Positions 19,401 through 28,486 of a DNA stretch of 64,000 nucleotides are shown here, in pieces (position 1 is the stretch's first letter; every line of letters starts with the position of its first letter). The position numbers and the translations under genes were made by a program. The notes under the pieces are model-generated. The model worked only from the letters and a program-made list of their open reading frames with translations. It was not told the origin of the DNA and did not search any database. Origin of the DNA: Oceanimonas smirnovii ATCC BAA-899. GTDB taxonomy: Bacteria; Pseudomonadota; Gammaproteobacteria; Enterobacterales; Aeromonadaceae. The stretch is taken from positions 410,324-474,323 of the forward strand of contig NZ_KB908454.1 in NCBI RefSeq assembly GCF_000381965.1, in the 5' to 3' direction.

Positions 19401-20765
19401 ATGATAAATCCTCTCGATTACGGCCGATCCCAGTGGCGGCAAATTCTTACAGACTATGCACCAGCGCTGCGTCATGACATATACAAATTGGTGCAGGCTC
19501 ACAGCCGGGAGCTGGCGCTGAATTTTTATCAGCAAATGATGGATCTGCCCGATGCCCGCCGTTTTCTTGAGCATGAGCAGGTCAACCGGCAGCTGACGGC
19601 CTCCATGACCCGCTGGCTGGAGCAGGTGTTTGCGGTGAGCGAGCTGGCTCAGGTTGAGGACGCAGTAGAGCGTCAGTTTGAGGTAGGCCGGGTACATGCC
19701 CGTATCAATCTGCCTGTTAATTTGGTATCGGCTGGTGCCCGGCTGCATAAAAAACGTTTGCTTGAATACGTTACTCAGCAGTGGCATGAGCCAGAGCAAT
19801 GGCTGCAGGCAGGCACTTATCTGATAGAAGTGATTGACCTTTCCCTGGAGTTGATGAATCTGGCATTTGCTTCCAAATCGGATATCAAGAGCCGGGCAGC
19901 AGAAGCCTACCGGCTGCACAATCTGGGCATGAACCTGTCGGTGGAGCGGGAGCGGCAACGGGCTTCCCTGCTTGACTGGAGCCAGGAGCTGATGTTCAGC
20001 CTGCACCAGCTTGGCATTCCCTTACAGCCTCTGCGCCAGTCCGAATTTGGTCTCTGGTTTTACCATCAGGCGGTGTCTGTGTTTGACGGCGCACCCGAGC
20101 TTGAAAAAATAGCGCATATTCTCAACCAGATTGACGAGCAACATTTGCCGGCGCTGCAAGAGGTGCAGGACAACAGAGTGGTGCTGGCAGAAAACATGGC
20201 CGCCTTACAGCAACAGCTGCGATCCGTGTCGTTTGTGCTGAGCACGCTGTTTGATCGTTTTATTGAACTTGAGCATGGCCGTGACACCCTGACCCGGCTG
20301 CTGGACCGGCGTTTTTTGCCGGCAGTATTGAACCGCGAAGTGCGTCTGGCCATGCGCGGTGGCGGTACCTTTTCTCTGGTGCTGTTTGATGTGGACCATT
20401 TCAAGTCCATTAACGACAATCACGGCCACAAGGGCGGCGATATGGTGCTGCAGCAGGTAGCCGGGCTGGTGGCGGGCAATATTCGCAGCAGCGATTTCTG
20501 TTTTCGCTATGGCGGTGAAGAGCTGCTGGTCGTGCTGGTGGAAGCGGATGCTGCCAGCGCGCTGAAAGTGGCTGACAAAATCCGCGAAAAGCTGATGAAC
20601 AGCGAGCTGGAGCTGGAACAGCAGCAGCGGGTAACAGTCACCATCAGTGGCGGGGTCGCCACCTTTAACGGCCACCCCGATTATGCCCAGCTGATCAAGC
20701 GGGCCGATGACGCCCTCTATCGTGCCAAGGCCGAAGGCCGCAACCGTTGCATTGCCGCCGATTGA
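19401..20765 (+). CDS. dgcO: Globin-coupled sensor diguanylate cyclase (DosC/DgcO type)
   Basis: 454 residues, close to E. coli DosC (460). Residues 1-160 form a sensor globin; the proximal haem histidine is His99 in VGRVHARINLPVNLV. A helical middle domain (about 170-295) links it to a GGDEF domain (about 300-454) with active site RYGGEELLVV (near 368-378) and FDVDHFKSINDNHGH. No EAL domain. It should make c-di-GMP in response to O2 bound to haem. Start at ATG 19401; a TTG four codons earlier is possible, and neither has a clear ribosome site. Convergent, end to end, with chaN; the E. coli phosphodiesterase partner DosP is not here. Confidence 0.92.
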   Translation: MINPLDYGRSQWRQILTDYAPALRHDIYKLVQAHSRELALNFYQQMMDLPDARRFLEHEQVNRQLTASMTRWLEQVFAVSELAQVEDAVERQFEVGRVHARINLPVNLVSAGARLHKKRLLEYVTQQWHEPEQWLQAGTYLIEVIDLSLELMNLAFASKSDIKSRAAEAYRLHNLGMNLSVERERQRASLLDWSQELMFSLHQLGIPLQPLRQSEFGLWFYHQAVSVFDGAPELEKIAHILNQIDEQHLPALQEVQDNRVVLAENMAALQQQLRSVSFVLSTLFDRFIELEHGRDTLTRLLDRRFLPAVLNREVRLAMRGGGTFSLVLFDVDHFKSINDNHGHKGGDMVLQQVAGLVAGNIRSSDFCFRYGGEELLVVLVEADAASALKVADKIREKLMNSELELEQQQRVTVTISGGVATFNGHPDYAQLIKRADDALYRAKAEGRNRCIAAD

Positions 20766-21671
20766 TTAACGGCACTCGGGGGTAGCCATGTTAATGGCCG
20801 GCAATGGCTCGCCTGCCAGGCGGGGGGCGGGCAGGGCCTGCACTTGTAAAGACCACAAGGGTGCTGCCGGCCGGGCTTCATCGGGAAGTACAGGGTAAAT
20901 CAGCGCCATCTTCACACCGGGCATACGCTGTTGCAGCCGTTGTGCCGTGCCCAGGCCATCGGCAATATGAAAGCGGCCTACGGTCAGCATGATGTTGTGC
21001 TCAGGGTGCTCGGTCAGATATAACGCCATGCTTTCGGCCATGGTGTCGTCCCAGCTGGTTTGTGCTGCAAACTGAGTTTCGCTTTGAGCATGACCGTGAA
21101 AGCGGGTGGCCATAAAGCGTATTTTGTAGTCATCTTCGTCCAGGGTCAGCTGTTTTGCTACCCAGCCTCGCTCATTCTCGGGCAAGCGGTTCAGATAATC
21201 CGGCCCCAGTTTGCCAATGCAGCGCACAATATTACGCGGCGCATTGGCGGCAATCACCTCAATGCCGGCTGCTTTTGCCAGCTCCACCAGCGGCCGGTAA
21301 TCATGGCGGTAGGAAGGCCAGGCGTTGGCTTGTTCAATAAAGGCATCTTCGCCTATCTTGCCGGCAAGATAGGCATTTACCTCAGGCTGGTGATCACGGG
21401 TGAATTGCTCCATGGCCAGTGCCATCGGCCGGGGCTGGTTCAGCAGCGCCGCCAGCAGTTCTGCCTGAAAACGGTGTACACCTGTGTGACCGTGCAGCTC
21501 GCCCACCATAATCACATCGGCATCGGTCAGCCTTTGCGCCGCTTCTGCCACGCTTAACGGCTGGCCCTTATCGTCCACCAGTTGATAGTCGTACAGGGTA
21601 TCGGCCGCCTGAGGCTGTGCCTGGCAGCCGGCCAGCAGCAGAGTGCAGAGCAGCATACTGATATATCGCAT
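20766..21671 (-). CDS. ChaN-family haem-binding lipoprotein
   Basis: 301 residues with a lipoprotein signal (MRYISMLLCTLLLAGC, lipobox LAGC, Cys16). It belongs to the ChaN/DUF399 family: VIMVGELHGHTGVHRFQAEL, MALAMEQFTRDHQ, WPSYRHDYRPLVELAK, MLTVGRFHIADGLG. ChaN of Campylobacter is an iron-regulated lipoprotein that binds stacked haems. Its stop abuts the stop of the globin-coupled cyclase on the other strand. Role in haem storage or uptake is inferred from the family; no clear Fur box was seen upstream. Confidence 0.85.
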   Translation of the reverse strand: MRYISMLLCTLLLAGCQAQPQAADTLYDYQLVDDKGQPLSVAEAAQRLTDADVIMVGELHGHTGVHRFQAELLAALLNQPRPMALAMEQFTRDHQPEVNAYLAGKIGEDAFIEQANAWPSYRHDYRPLVELAKAAGIEVIAANAPRNIVRCIGKLGPDYLNRLPENERGWVAKQLTLDEDDYKIRFMATRFHGHAQSETQFAAQTSWDDTMAESMALYLTEHPEHNIMLTVGRFHIADGLGTAQRLQQRMPGVKMALIYPVLPDEARPAAPLWSLQVQALPAPRLAGEPLPAINMATPECR

Positions 21672-21762
21672 AAGCGGGCCTTTTATTTAATACGGATTGG
21701 TAACGGAAATTCACTGCTAAAGGCTTTATCATAGCCGTCATGTTGCCCCGACTGAAACCGAT

Positions 21763-22908
21763 ATGACGCCTGCGCTCTGGCTATCACTGTTTTTTGCCCT
21801 TTATTACTTTGGTTATGGCACTTTTTTACCCTTCTGGGCGCTGTGGCTGGGCAATGCCGGTGCCAGTGCGGGTCTGGTAGGTCTGCTGCTGGGGCTGGGT
21901 ATGGCGGTGCGCTGTGTCGGCATTCTTGGCGTAATGAGCCGGGTGCGCGCCGCGCGCCATCTGTTGCCGGTAATTCAGGGGCTGGCGTTGCTCAGTTGCC
22001 TGGGATTTATGGCTTTTTACGGCTGGCAGAGCACGGTGGGGCTGCTGATACTGACGCTGGCGGTCAATCTGGTATATCCGGCACTGATTCCGCTCAGTGA
22101 AGCCATGGCCAGCCGCTATATCGTGCAAATTCAGCTGGACTACGGCAAAGCCCGGTTGTGGGGCTCGGCGGCTTTTATTGCTGCCAATCTGGTGGTGGGC
22201 ATGCTCAATGAATATGGCGGCAGCCAGTGGATTTTACACAGTATGGTGGTGTCGCTGACGTTGATCAGCCTGCTGACGTTAATACCGCCCAGGCCGGCAC
22301 CGGCGGAGCAGCCCGCCGGACGAAGCGGCGATAGCATTATGGTGGTGTTGCGCCGGCCCGGGGTGGGGCGCTTTTTGCTGATCACCTCGTTACTGCAGGG
22401 CAGTCACGCCTTTTATTATGGCTTCAGTGCGCTCTACTGGCAGCAAGAGGGTTACAGCACCACTGTGATTGGTTACCTGTGGGGGCTGGGTGTGCTGGCA
22501 GAAATTATGGTGTTTGCGCTGGACCGCAAATGGCTGAGCCATGTCACCGCGCGCACCCTGCTGCTGGCCGGGCTTCTGTGTGCGTTGTTGCGCTGGGGCG
22601 TACTGGGGGCGACGACAGAGCTGCTCTGGCTGGTGCTGGCGCAATTACTGCACGCGGGCAGCTTTGGCGTCAGCCACCTGGGGGCGGTCAGGTTTATCAG
22701 CCGGGAGCTGGACGATCGTGCCGTTTTTGGTGCTCAGGCGCTTTATGCCGCCATTGCCCTCGGGGTGGCCTCGGGCATCTTGCTGATGATATCGGGGCAG
22801 CTTTACTCCGTCTTTGGCGGACATACTTTCTGGTTTATGGCAGCCCTGGTGCTGCCCGTGGCCTGGCTGCTGGCCGGGCCCTTAAATAAGGAGCAAGCAG
22901 CACCATGA
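21763..22908 (+). CDS. MFS transporter, HcaT-like (3-phenylpropionate family)
   Basis: 381 residues and about 12 TM helices. The N-terminus (FFALYYFGYGTFLPFWALWL), the central QLDYGKARLWGSAAFIAANL and GVSHLGAVRFISREL resemble the HcaT/LacY-like group within the major facilitator family. The solute is uncertain; no aromatic-acid catabolic genes are nearby. The stop overlaps the crbS start (ATGA), so the two are translationally coupled. This links an uptake carrier to a sensor kinase with its own transporter domain. Confidence 0.8.
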   Translation: MTPALWLSLFFALYYFGYGTFLPFWALWLGNAGASAGLVGLLLGLGMAVRCVGILGVMSRVRAARHLLPVIQGLALLSCLGFMAFYGWQSTVGLLILTLAVNLVYPALIPLSEAMASRYIVQIQLDYGKARLWGSAAFIAANLVVGMLNEYGGSQWILHSMVVSLTLISLLTLIPPRPAPAEQPAGRSGDSIMVVLRRPGVGRFLLITSLLQGSHAFYYGFSALYWQQEGYSTTVIGYLWGLGVLAEIMVFALDRKWLSHVTARTLLLAGLLCALLRWGVLGATTELLWLVLAQLLHAGSFGVSHLGAVRFISRELDDRAVFGAQALYAAIALGVASGILLMISGQLYSVFGGHTFWFMAALVLPVAWLLAGPLNKEQAAP

Positions 22909-25900
22909 TGCAGGGCTGGACCGTTATCAATATTGCGCTGGCTTATCTGGGCGTGCTGTTTCTGCTGGCCTGGCTGGGTGACCGGCCACGCATGGGCAAC
23001 CTGGTGCGGCGCATGCGGCCCATGCTTTACAGTCTGTCGCTGGCGGTTTACTGCACGTCATGGAGCTTTTTTGGCACAGTGGGGCAGGCCAGTACCGACG
23101 GCTGGACCTTTTTTACCATCTACCTTGGTCCCATTATTATTTTCACGCTGGGCGGGCGTTTTATTGCCCGCCTGATCGAGGTGGCCAAGCGCGAGCACAT
23201 TACCTCCATTGCCGACTTTATTGCTGCCCGTTACGGCAAGTCGCAACGGCTGGCGGTGTTTATTACCCTGATCGCCATCGTCGGGGTACTGCCCTATATT
23301 GCGCTGCAGCTGAAAGCCATTGTGATGGGGCTGAATCTGATGGCCCCGGACGTGGTGGCCGGGGCCGGGCGTAATGCCGGTGAAGTGGCGCTCATGGTCA
23401 CCCTGCTGTTTACTCTCTTTATTCTGCTGTTCGGCACCCGTCATATTGACGCCACCGAGCATCAGCGCGGCGTGATGGTGGCCATTGCTGCCGAGTCGGT
23501 GGTCAAGCTGATTGCCTTTATCGTGGTGGGTGGTTTTGCGCTCTGGCTGATTCTGGCCTATCCGAACCAGCAGCGGGTGATGATCACCGAAGACTTTATC
23601 AGCTCTCTCAGTGTGGTCAGTGGCGGCCATCTGCTTGATATCGGCGTTTATACCCTGCTGTCGATGAGCGCCATTATCTGTCTGCCCCGTCAGTTTCATG
23701 TGGCCGTGGTGGAGCATCACAGCGAGGCCGATCTGCGCCTGGCCAGGCGTATTTTTCCGGTCTATCTGCTGCTGTTTGGCCTGCTGGTGCTGCCGTTATC
23801 GCTGGCCGGCCAGCAGTGGCTGACTGCGGGTACATCGCCCGATACTTATGTGATCAGTCTGCCCTTGAATCTGGGGCTGCCCAATCTGGCCATGCTGGCT
23901 TTTATCGGCGGAGCTTCGGCGGCCACCGGCATGATGATTATCTCCACCATAGCGCTGGCCATTATGATCAGCAACGATCTGGTGTTGCCCATGATACTGC
24001 GCCGCCGCCAGCTGCAGGGCGCGGGTTTTGAGGATGTGGCTCAGTTACTGCTGAATGTGCGCCGCACTGCCATTGTGGTGATTATGGCCACTTCCTGGCT
24101 GGTGTTTTTATGGCTGGGAGATATCAGCAGTCTGTCACGCATCGGGTATCTCAGTTTTGCCGCCATTGCTCAGTTTGCGCCGCCGCTGGTGCTGGGGCTG
24201 TTGTGGCGGGGTGGTAACCGGCGCGGTGCTTATTGGGGCCTTAGCCTGGGCATGCTGATGTGGCTGCTGAACCTGATGGCGGAAACCGGCCTGTTTGCCG
24301 GCGATGCCAGCACCAACGTGGTGCTCTGGCTGTTAACGCCGCCGGCGCTTGGCTGGCTGGCCGACATGAGTCCGGTCACCTGGGGCATTTTGCTCAGTCT
24401 GACCTGTAACCTGGCGGGATATCTGGTGGGCTCCTGGCTGTCAGTGCCGTCGGTAGGGGAACGCTTTCAGGCGGCGGCTTTTGTGGGCCGGCATCATAAG
24501 GACGACGGTGATGTCTATCGCGCCAAGGTGACAGTGCGGGATCTGGAACAACTGGCGTCTCGTTTTGTGGGTGAAGCCAGAGTCAAGCGTGCCTTTGCCC
24601 GCTATGCCGGTGAACAGGGCACACTGGAAGGCAGCATGCAGGCACCTGCCAGCCTGATCCGTCACACCGAGCGGGTGCTGGCGGGGGTGTTCGGCACTTC
24701 GTCGGCACGGCTGGTGCTGGCCTCGGCGGTACAGGGCCGTTCCATGGAGCTGGAAGAGCTGGCCACCATAGTGGACGAGGCCGGCGACGTGTTCCGTTTT
24801 AACCGGGGCTTGCTGCAGGGGGCCATTGAGCATATTGGCCTTGGCATTTCAGTGGTAGACAAGGAGCTGCGGCTGGTGGCCTGGAACCGGCGCTATCTTG
24901 AGTTGTTTCAGTATCCTGTAGGGCTGGTGCGGGTAGGCCGGCCCATTGCCGACATTATCCGTTATAACGCCGAGCAGGGGTTGTGTGGCCCCGGCGAAGT
25001 AGACCGGCAGGTAAGCCGGCGGGTGGCCTTTATGAAGGCGGGCAGCCGCCATGTGTCATCCCGCACCCGGCCTGATGGCCGGGTAATTGAAGTACAGGGC
25101 AATCCCATGCCCGGCGGCGGCTTTGTGATGACCTTCAGTGATATTACTACTTTCCGTCAGGCCGAGCAGGTGCTGAAAGACGCCAACATCATGCTGGAGC
25201 AGAGGGTGGCAGAGCGCACGCAGGAGCTGTCGGCAGTGAACGAGCAATTGCTGGAAGCCAACCGTCAGGCAGAGCTGGCCAATGCGTCAAAGAGCCGTTT
25301 TCTGGCGGCGGTCAGTCACGATCTGATGCAGCCGCTTAATGCTGCCAAGCTGTTTGCCTCTTCCTGGCTGGAAACCTCCGGCGACGAAGAAAGCCGGCGG
25401 CTGGCGGGGCATATCGACCGCTCTCTTACCGCTGCAGAAGAGCTGATTGGCGATCTGCTGGATATGTCCCGGCTGGAGTCGGGCAAGCTGGTGCCCAAAT
25501 TTCAGGACTTTCCCATCAAGGAGTTGTTCGACACCCTCAAGGCGGAGCTCGGCGTACTGGCAGAGCAGCAGGGCGGCGCCTTTTCCGTGGTCAGCAGCCG
25601 GCTTGGGGTATACAGCGATCCCCGTTTATTACGGCGCATACTGCAGAACTTTTTAACCAATGCGCTGCGTTACAGTAATGGCGGTCATATTGTGCTGGGT
25701 CTGCGCCGGGCTGGCGACCAGGTTCGCATAGAAGTATGGGATAATGGTCCCGGCATTCCCGCTGACAAACTGGATGTCATTTTTGATGAGTTTATGCGCC
25801 TGGAGCCGGGCCAGCGCCATCAGCAGGGACTGGGGCTGGGGCTGGCCATTTCTCAGGGCCTGGCGGGCATTCTTGGCCACAAGCTGGGCGTGCACTCGGA

Positions 25901-26378
25901 AGAAGGTAAGGGATCTGTATTCAGTGTGACCCTGCCGCGCTCACGCCAGCTGCCAGATGCCCTGGCTCCGGTACCTGCGGCAGTGAGCAGTAGTAACAAT
26001 CGTCTGGCCGGGTTGCGTGTGCTTTGTATTGATAATGAAGCCGATATTCTGACCGCCATGAAAAGCCTGCTGACGCGCTGGGGCTGTGAAGTGGCACTGA
26101 CCAGCAGTGGCGACGGAGCACGAATGTTGTGCCATGAAGGGTTTATTCCGCAGGTGATACTGTCGGATTATCATCTGGATGACGGTGAAACCGGTGTGTC
26201 AGCCATCAATATGCTGCGGCTGGAGTTTGGTCGTATTCCCGCTGTGGTGATCAGTGCCGACCGTCAGCCCGAGCTGCAGCAACAACTGCAACAACTCGAT
26301 TTCAGTTATCTGAGCAAACCGGTCAAGCCATTGAAGTTACGGGCGCTGCTGCAGCATCTGGTGAAACACGGGGACTAG
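22905..26378 (+). CDS. crbS: Transporter-domain hybrid sensor kinase CrbS
   Basis: 1157 residues: an SLC5/sodium-solute symporter-like domain with about 13 TM helices (1-485), a STAC-type linker (about 500-620), a PAS domain (about 635-750), a coiled coil, HisKA with AVSHDLMQPLNA (His near 803), HATPase with NFLTNALRYS and DNGPGIP, and a receiver domain (1038-1155) with the phospho-Asp in LSDYHLDD (near 1088). This architecture is that of CrbS/MxtR, the sensor of the acetate switch that induces acs through CrbR. The crbR gene is convergent and 15 bp away. Its stop codon TAG lies inside a GGGA heptamer repeat. Confidence 0.9.
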   Translation: MMQGWTVINIALAYLGVLFLLAWLGDRPRMGNLVRRMRPMLYSLSLAVYCTSWSFFGTVGQASTDGWTFFTIYLGPIIIFTLGGRFIARLIEVAKREHITSIADFIAARYGKSQRLAVFITLIAIVGVLPYIALQLKAIVMGLNLMAPDVVAGAGRNAGEVALMVTLLFTLFILLFGTRHIDATEHQRGVMVAIAAESVVKLIAFIVVGGFALWLILAYPNQQRVMITEDFISSLSVVSGGHLLDIGVYTLLSMSAIICLPRQFHVAVVEHHSEADLRLARRIFPVYLLLFGLLVLPLSLAGQQWLTAGTSPDTYVISLPLNLGLPNLAMLAFIGGASAATGMMIISTIALAIMISNDLVLPMILRRRQLQGAGFEDVAQLLLNVRRTAIVVIMATSWLVFLWLGDISSLSRIGYLSFAAIAQFAPPLVLGLLWRGGNRRGAYWGLSLGMLMWLLNLMAETGLFAGDASTNVVLWLLTPPALGWLADMSPVTWGILLSLTCNLAGYLVGSWLSVPSVGERFQAAAFVGRHHKDDGDVYRAKVTVRDLEQLASRFVGEARVKRAFARYAGEQGTLEGSMQAPASLIRHTERVLAGVFGTSSARLVLASAVQGRSMELEELATIVDEAGDVFRFNRGLLQGAIEHIGLGISVVDKELRLVAWNRRYLELFQYPVGLVRVGRPIADIIRYNAEQGLCGPGEVDRQVSRRVAFMKAGSRHVSSRTRPDGRVIEVQGNPMPGGGFVMTFSDITTFRQAEQVLKDANIMLEQRVAERTQELSAVNEQLLEANRQAELANASKSRFLAAVSHDLMQPLNAAKLFASSWLETSGDEESRRLAGHIDRSLTAAEELIGDLLDMSRLESGKLVPKFQDFPIKELFDTLKAELGVLAEQQGGAFSVVSSRLGVYSDPRLLRRILQNFLTNALRYSNGGHIVLGLRRAGDQVRIEVWDNGPGIPADKLDVIFDEFMRLEPGQRHQQGLGLGLAISQGLAGILGHKLGVHSEEGKGSVFSVTLPRSRQLPDALAPVPAAVSSSNNRLAGLRVLCIDNEADILTAMKSLLTRWGCEVALTSSGDGARMLCHEGFIPQVILSDYHLDDGETGVSAINMLRLEFGRIPAVVISADRQPELQQQLQQLDFSYLSKPVKPLKLRALLQHLVKHGD

Positions 26379-26391
26379 GGACTGGGGAGCA
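26371..26391 (+). repeat. GGGA heptamer element (3 units) between crbS and crbR
   Basis: Three contiguous heptamers GGGACTA-GGGACTG-GGGAGCA. The first unit contains the end of crbS (GGG GAC TAG encodes Gly-Asp-stop). The 15-mer GGGACTGGGGAGCAG is identical to 45412-45426. It fills the 15-bp gap between the convergent genes. Confidence 0.75.
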
Positions 26392-26393
26392 GT

Positions 26394-27032
26394 TCAGAAC
26401 TCGCCGCCTTCCAGCTGGGACAGCGCAATTACCGCCTGAGTGCGGTTTTTGACATCCAGTTTGCGGAAAATGGCAGTCACATGAGCCTTGATCGTGGCTT
26501 CTGATACATCCAGCTCATAGGCAATCTGCTTGTTCAGCTTGCCTTCCGACAACATGGTCAGCACCTTGAACTGCTGCGGCGTCAGGCTGGCCAGCCGTTC
26601 TGCCATGTCATCTTCAGGAGCGTCTGTGGCATCAATACCTTCCGGAAACCAGTTATCGCCCTCCAGCACTGTATTCAGGGCGCTGACCAGCACCGGCATG
26701 GGTGATGACTTGGGAATAAAGCCCACGGCACCCAGGCGCATGGCCTGCTGCACGACCGAGGCGTCTTCACTGGCAGACACCACCACCACCGGCAGTGCCG
26801 GATATTGGGCCCGCAACCGGGTTAAGCCGGAGAAACCACTGGCACCGGGCATTTTCAGATCCAGCAGCAGCAAGTCGGTATCATCGGTGTCCGACAACAG
26901 CGTCATCAAGCTGTCGATGCTGTCCACTTCCTGCAGGTGGGCACCCTGCACTGCCAGTTGCACTGCTTGCTGCAGTGCGTTGCGAAACAGGGGGTGATCA
27001 TCGGCAATGATAATGTGATAGCCCGAGTCCAT
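26394..27032 (-). CDS. crbR: LuxR-family response regulator CrbR
   Basis: 212 residues: a receiver domain (1-120; IIIADDHPLFRNAL, phospho-Asp in LLLLDLKMPG near 57, conserved Lys in GFIPKSS) and a C-terminal LuxR/NarL HTH (about 148-205; LTPQQFKVLTMLSEGKLNKQ, SEATIKAHVTAIFRKL). It pairs with CrbS, as in Vibrio, Shewanella and Pseudomonas, where it activates acetyl-CoA synthetase. An AAGGAAAG site lies before the ATG. The target acs gene is not in this window. Confidence 0.9.
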   Translation of the reverse strand: MDSGYHIIIADDHPLFRNALQQAVQLAVQGAHLQEVDSIDSLMTLLSDTDDTDLLLLDLKMPGASGFSGLTRLRAQYPALPVVVVSASEDASVVQQAMRLGAVGFIPKSSPMPVLVSALNTVLEGDNWFPEGIDATDAPEDDMAERLASLTPQQFKVLTMLSEGKLNKQIAYELDVSEATIKAHVTAIFRKLDVKNRTQAVIALSQLEGGEF

Positions 27033-27161
27033 GATGCTTTCCTTGTGTCTGTAAAGTATTCAATGGAAGCTCATTCCATCTTTAGTTGTATGATAGGGCT
27101 TTGCAGCGTGGCTGAGAACTCTTTGGCCCTATTTTCGTGATCACGCAGATTGAGCCTGACT

Positions 27162-28475
27162 ATGTTTGGAACCAAATCAAAGCAAGATAATAGCTGGCTG
27201 GCCGGGCTGACTGCCCCGGACGAAGACGCCCGCATCTGTAAAGATATTCCCGATAACGAGTGCCATCAGGTAGTGGGTAACCGCCGCTGGTTAATCCTGG
27301 CCCAGCTTGCCACTGCGCTGGCCGAGCTGATGGTGAATGCCAAAACCGTATTGCCCTGGTTGTTTCAGGCGCTGGGAGCACCCGTCTGGCTGATTGGCTG
27401 GCTGGTGCCCATACGGGAAAGCGGCTCCATGCTGCCCCAGTTGTTTCTGGGAGCATATGTACGCAAAATGCCGCTGCGCAAACGAGCCTGGCTGTGGGGG
27501 GCCGGTCTGCAGGCCGGCTGCCTGGTATTGATGGCAGTCACGGCCTGGATCTGGTCGGGCTGGCTGGCCGGGGTATTGTTATTGCTGCTGCTGGCGCTGA
27601 TGAGTCTGTCCCGTGGGCTTTGCTCCATCGCTTCCAAGGACGTACTGGGCAAGACGATTCCTAAAAAAGAGCGGGGCAAGGTGACCGGCACCGGGGCCAG
27701 CCTGGCCGGCGGTGTGGGGCTGGTGTTTGGTTTGTTACTCAGTGTGGCCGGTGATCTGCCGCTGTGGGGCTATGTGGCTGTTTTGCTGGCGGCGGCCCTG
27801 GTATGGGTGCTGGGCATGCTGTGTTACACCCGCATAGCAGAGCAGCCCGGTGCCACCGATGGCGGCGTGAACGGCTGGCAGCATGCGCTTGGCAGTCTCA
27901 ATCTCATCAGGCAGGATCCGGCCTTTGGCCGTTTTCTGCTGGTGCGTACCCTGCTGATGTCCACCGCTCTGGTCACGCCTTATTATGTGTTGCTGGCTCA
28001 GCAATATAACGGCGGCATTCATATTTTGGGCGGCATGGTCATTGCTCAGGGGCTGGCGCAGTTTGCCAGCAGCTGGTTCTGGGGCAAGCTGGCAGATGTG
28101 TCGTCGCAGCGGGTGATGCAGCTGGCGGGGCTGATTGCTGCGCTGCTGGGGTTGGGCGTGTGTCTTTATCTGATGCTGGGTGGTCCGGTGCCGGCGGGTT
28201 ATTTCGCGTTGGTTATTTTTGTGCTCAGTGTGGCCCATGCGGGCGTGCGGGTAGGGCGCAAAACCTTTCTGGTGGATCTGGCCGGGGGAGATAAGCGCAC
28301 CGATTATGTGGCCGTCAGTAACACCCTGATGGGGTTATTATTACTGCTGGCCGGTGCCCTGAGCATGTTGCTCGGTCTGTTATCGTCACTGGCGGTCGTG
28401 CTGGTGTTTTCGTTGTTAACCTTTATTGGTGTATGGTTGGCTCAAGGCCTGCCCAATGTGCAGGACAACTCATAA
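27162..28475 (+). CDS. MFS transporter of unknown substrate
   Basis: 437 residues: a cytoplasmic N-terminal extension of about 40 residues (with DARICKDIPDNECHQVVGNR), then about 12 hydrophobic helices in two halves. Motifs include KTVLPWLFQALGAPVWLIGW, VPIRESGSMLPQL and the loop KTIPKKERGKVTGTGAS. I recognise the superfamily but not the subfamily. The ATG at 27162 is chosen; a TTG four codons upstream is possible. Its frame ends 11 bp before the DUF3108 gene, probably in one operon. A perfect palindrome CGTGATCACG at 27136-27145 lies just upstream and could be an operator. Confidence 0.75.
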   Translation: MFGTKSKQDNSWLAGLTAPDEDARICKDIPDNECHQVVGNRRWLILAQLATALAELMVNAKTVLPWLFQALGAPVWLIGWLVPIRESGSMLPQLFLGAYVRKMPLRKRAWLWGAGLQAGCLVLMAVTAWIWSGWLAGVLLLLLLALMSLSRGLCSIASKDVLGKTIPKKERGKVTGTGASLAGGVGLVFGLLLSVAGDLPLWGYVAVLLAAALVWVLGMLCYTRIAEQPGATDGGVNGWQHALGSLNLIRQDPAFGRFLLVRTLLMSTALVTPYYVLLAQQYNGGIHILGGMVIAQGLAQFASSWFWGKLADVSSQRVMQLAGLIAALLGLGVCLYLMLGGPVPAGYFALVIFVLSVAHAGVRVGRKTFLVDLAGGDKRTDYVAVSNTLMGLLLLLAGALSMLLGLLSSLAVVLVFSLLTFIGVWLAQGLPNVQDNS

Positions 28476-28486
28476 GAGGATAAAAC

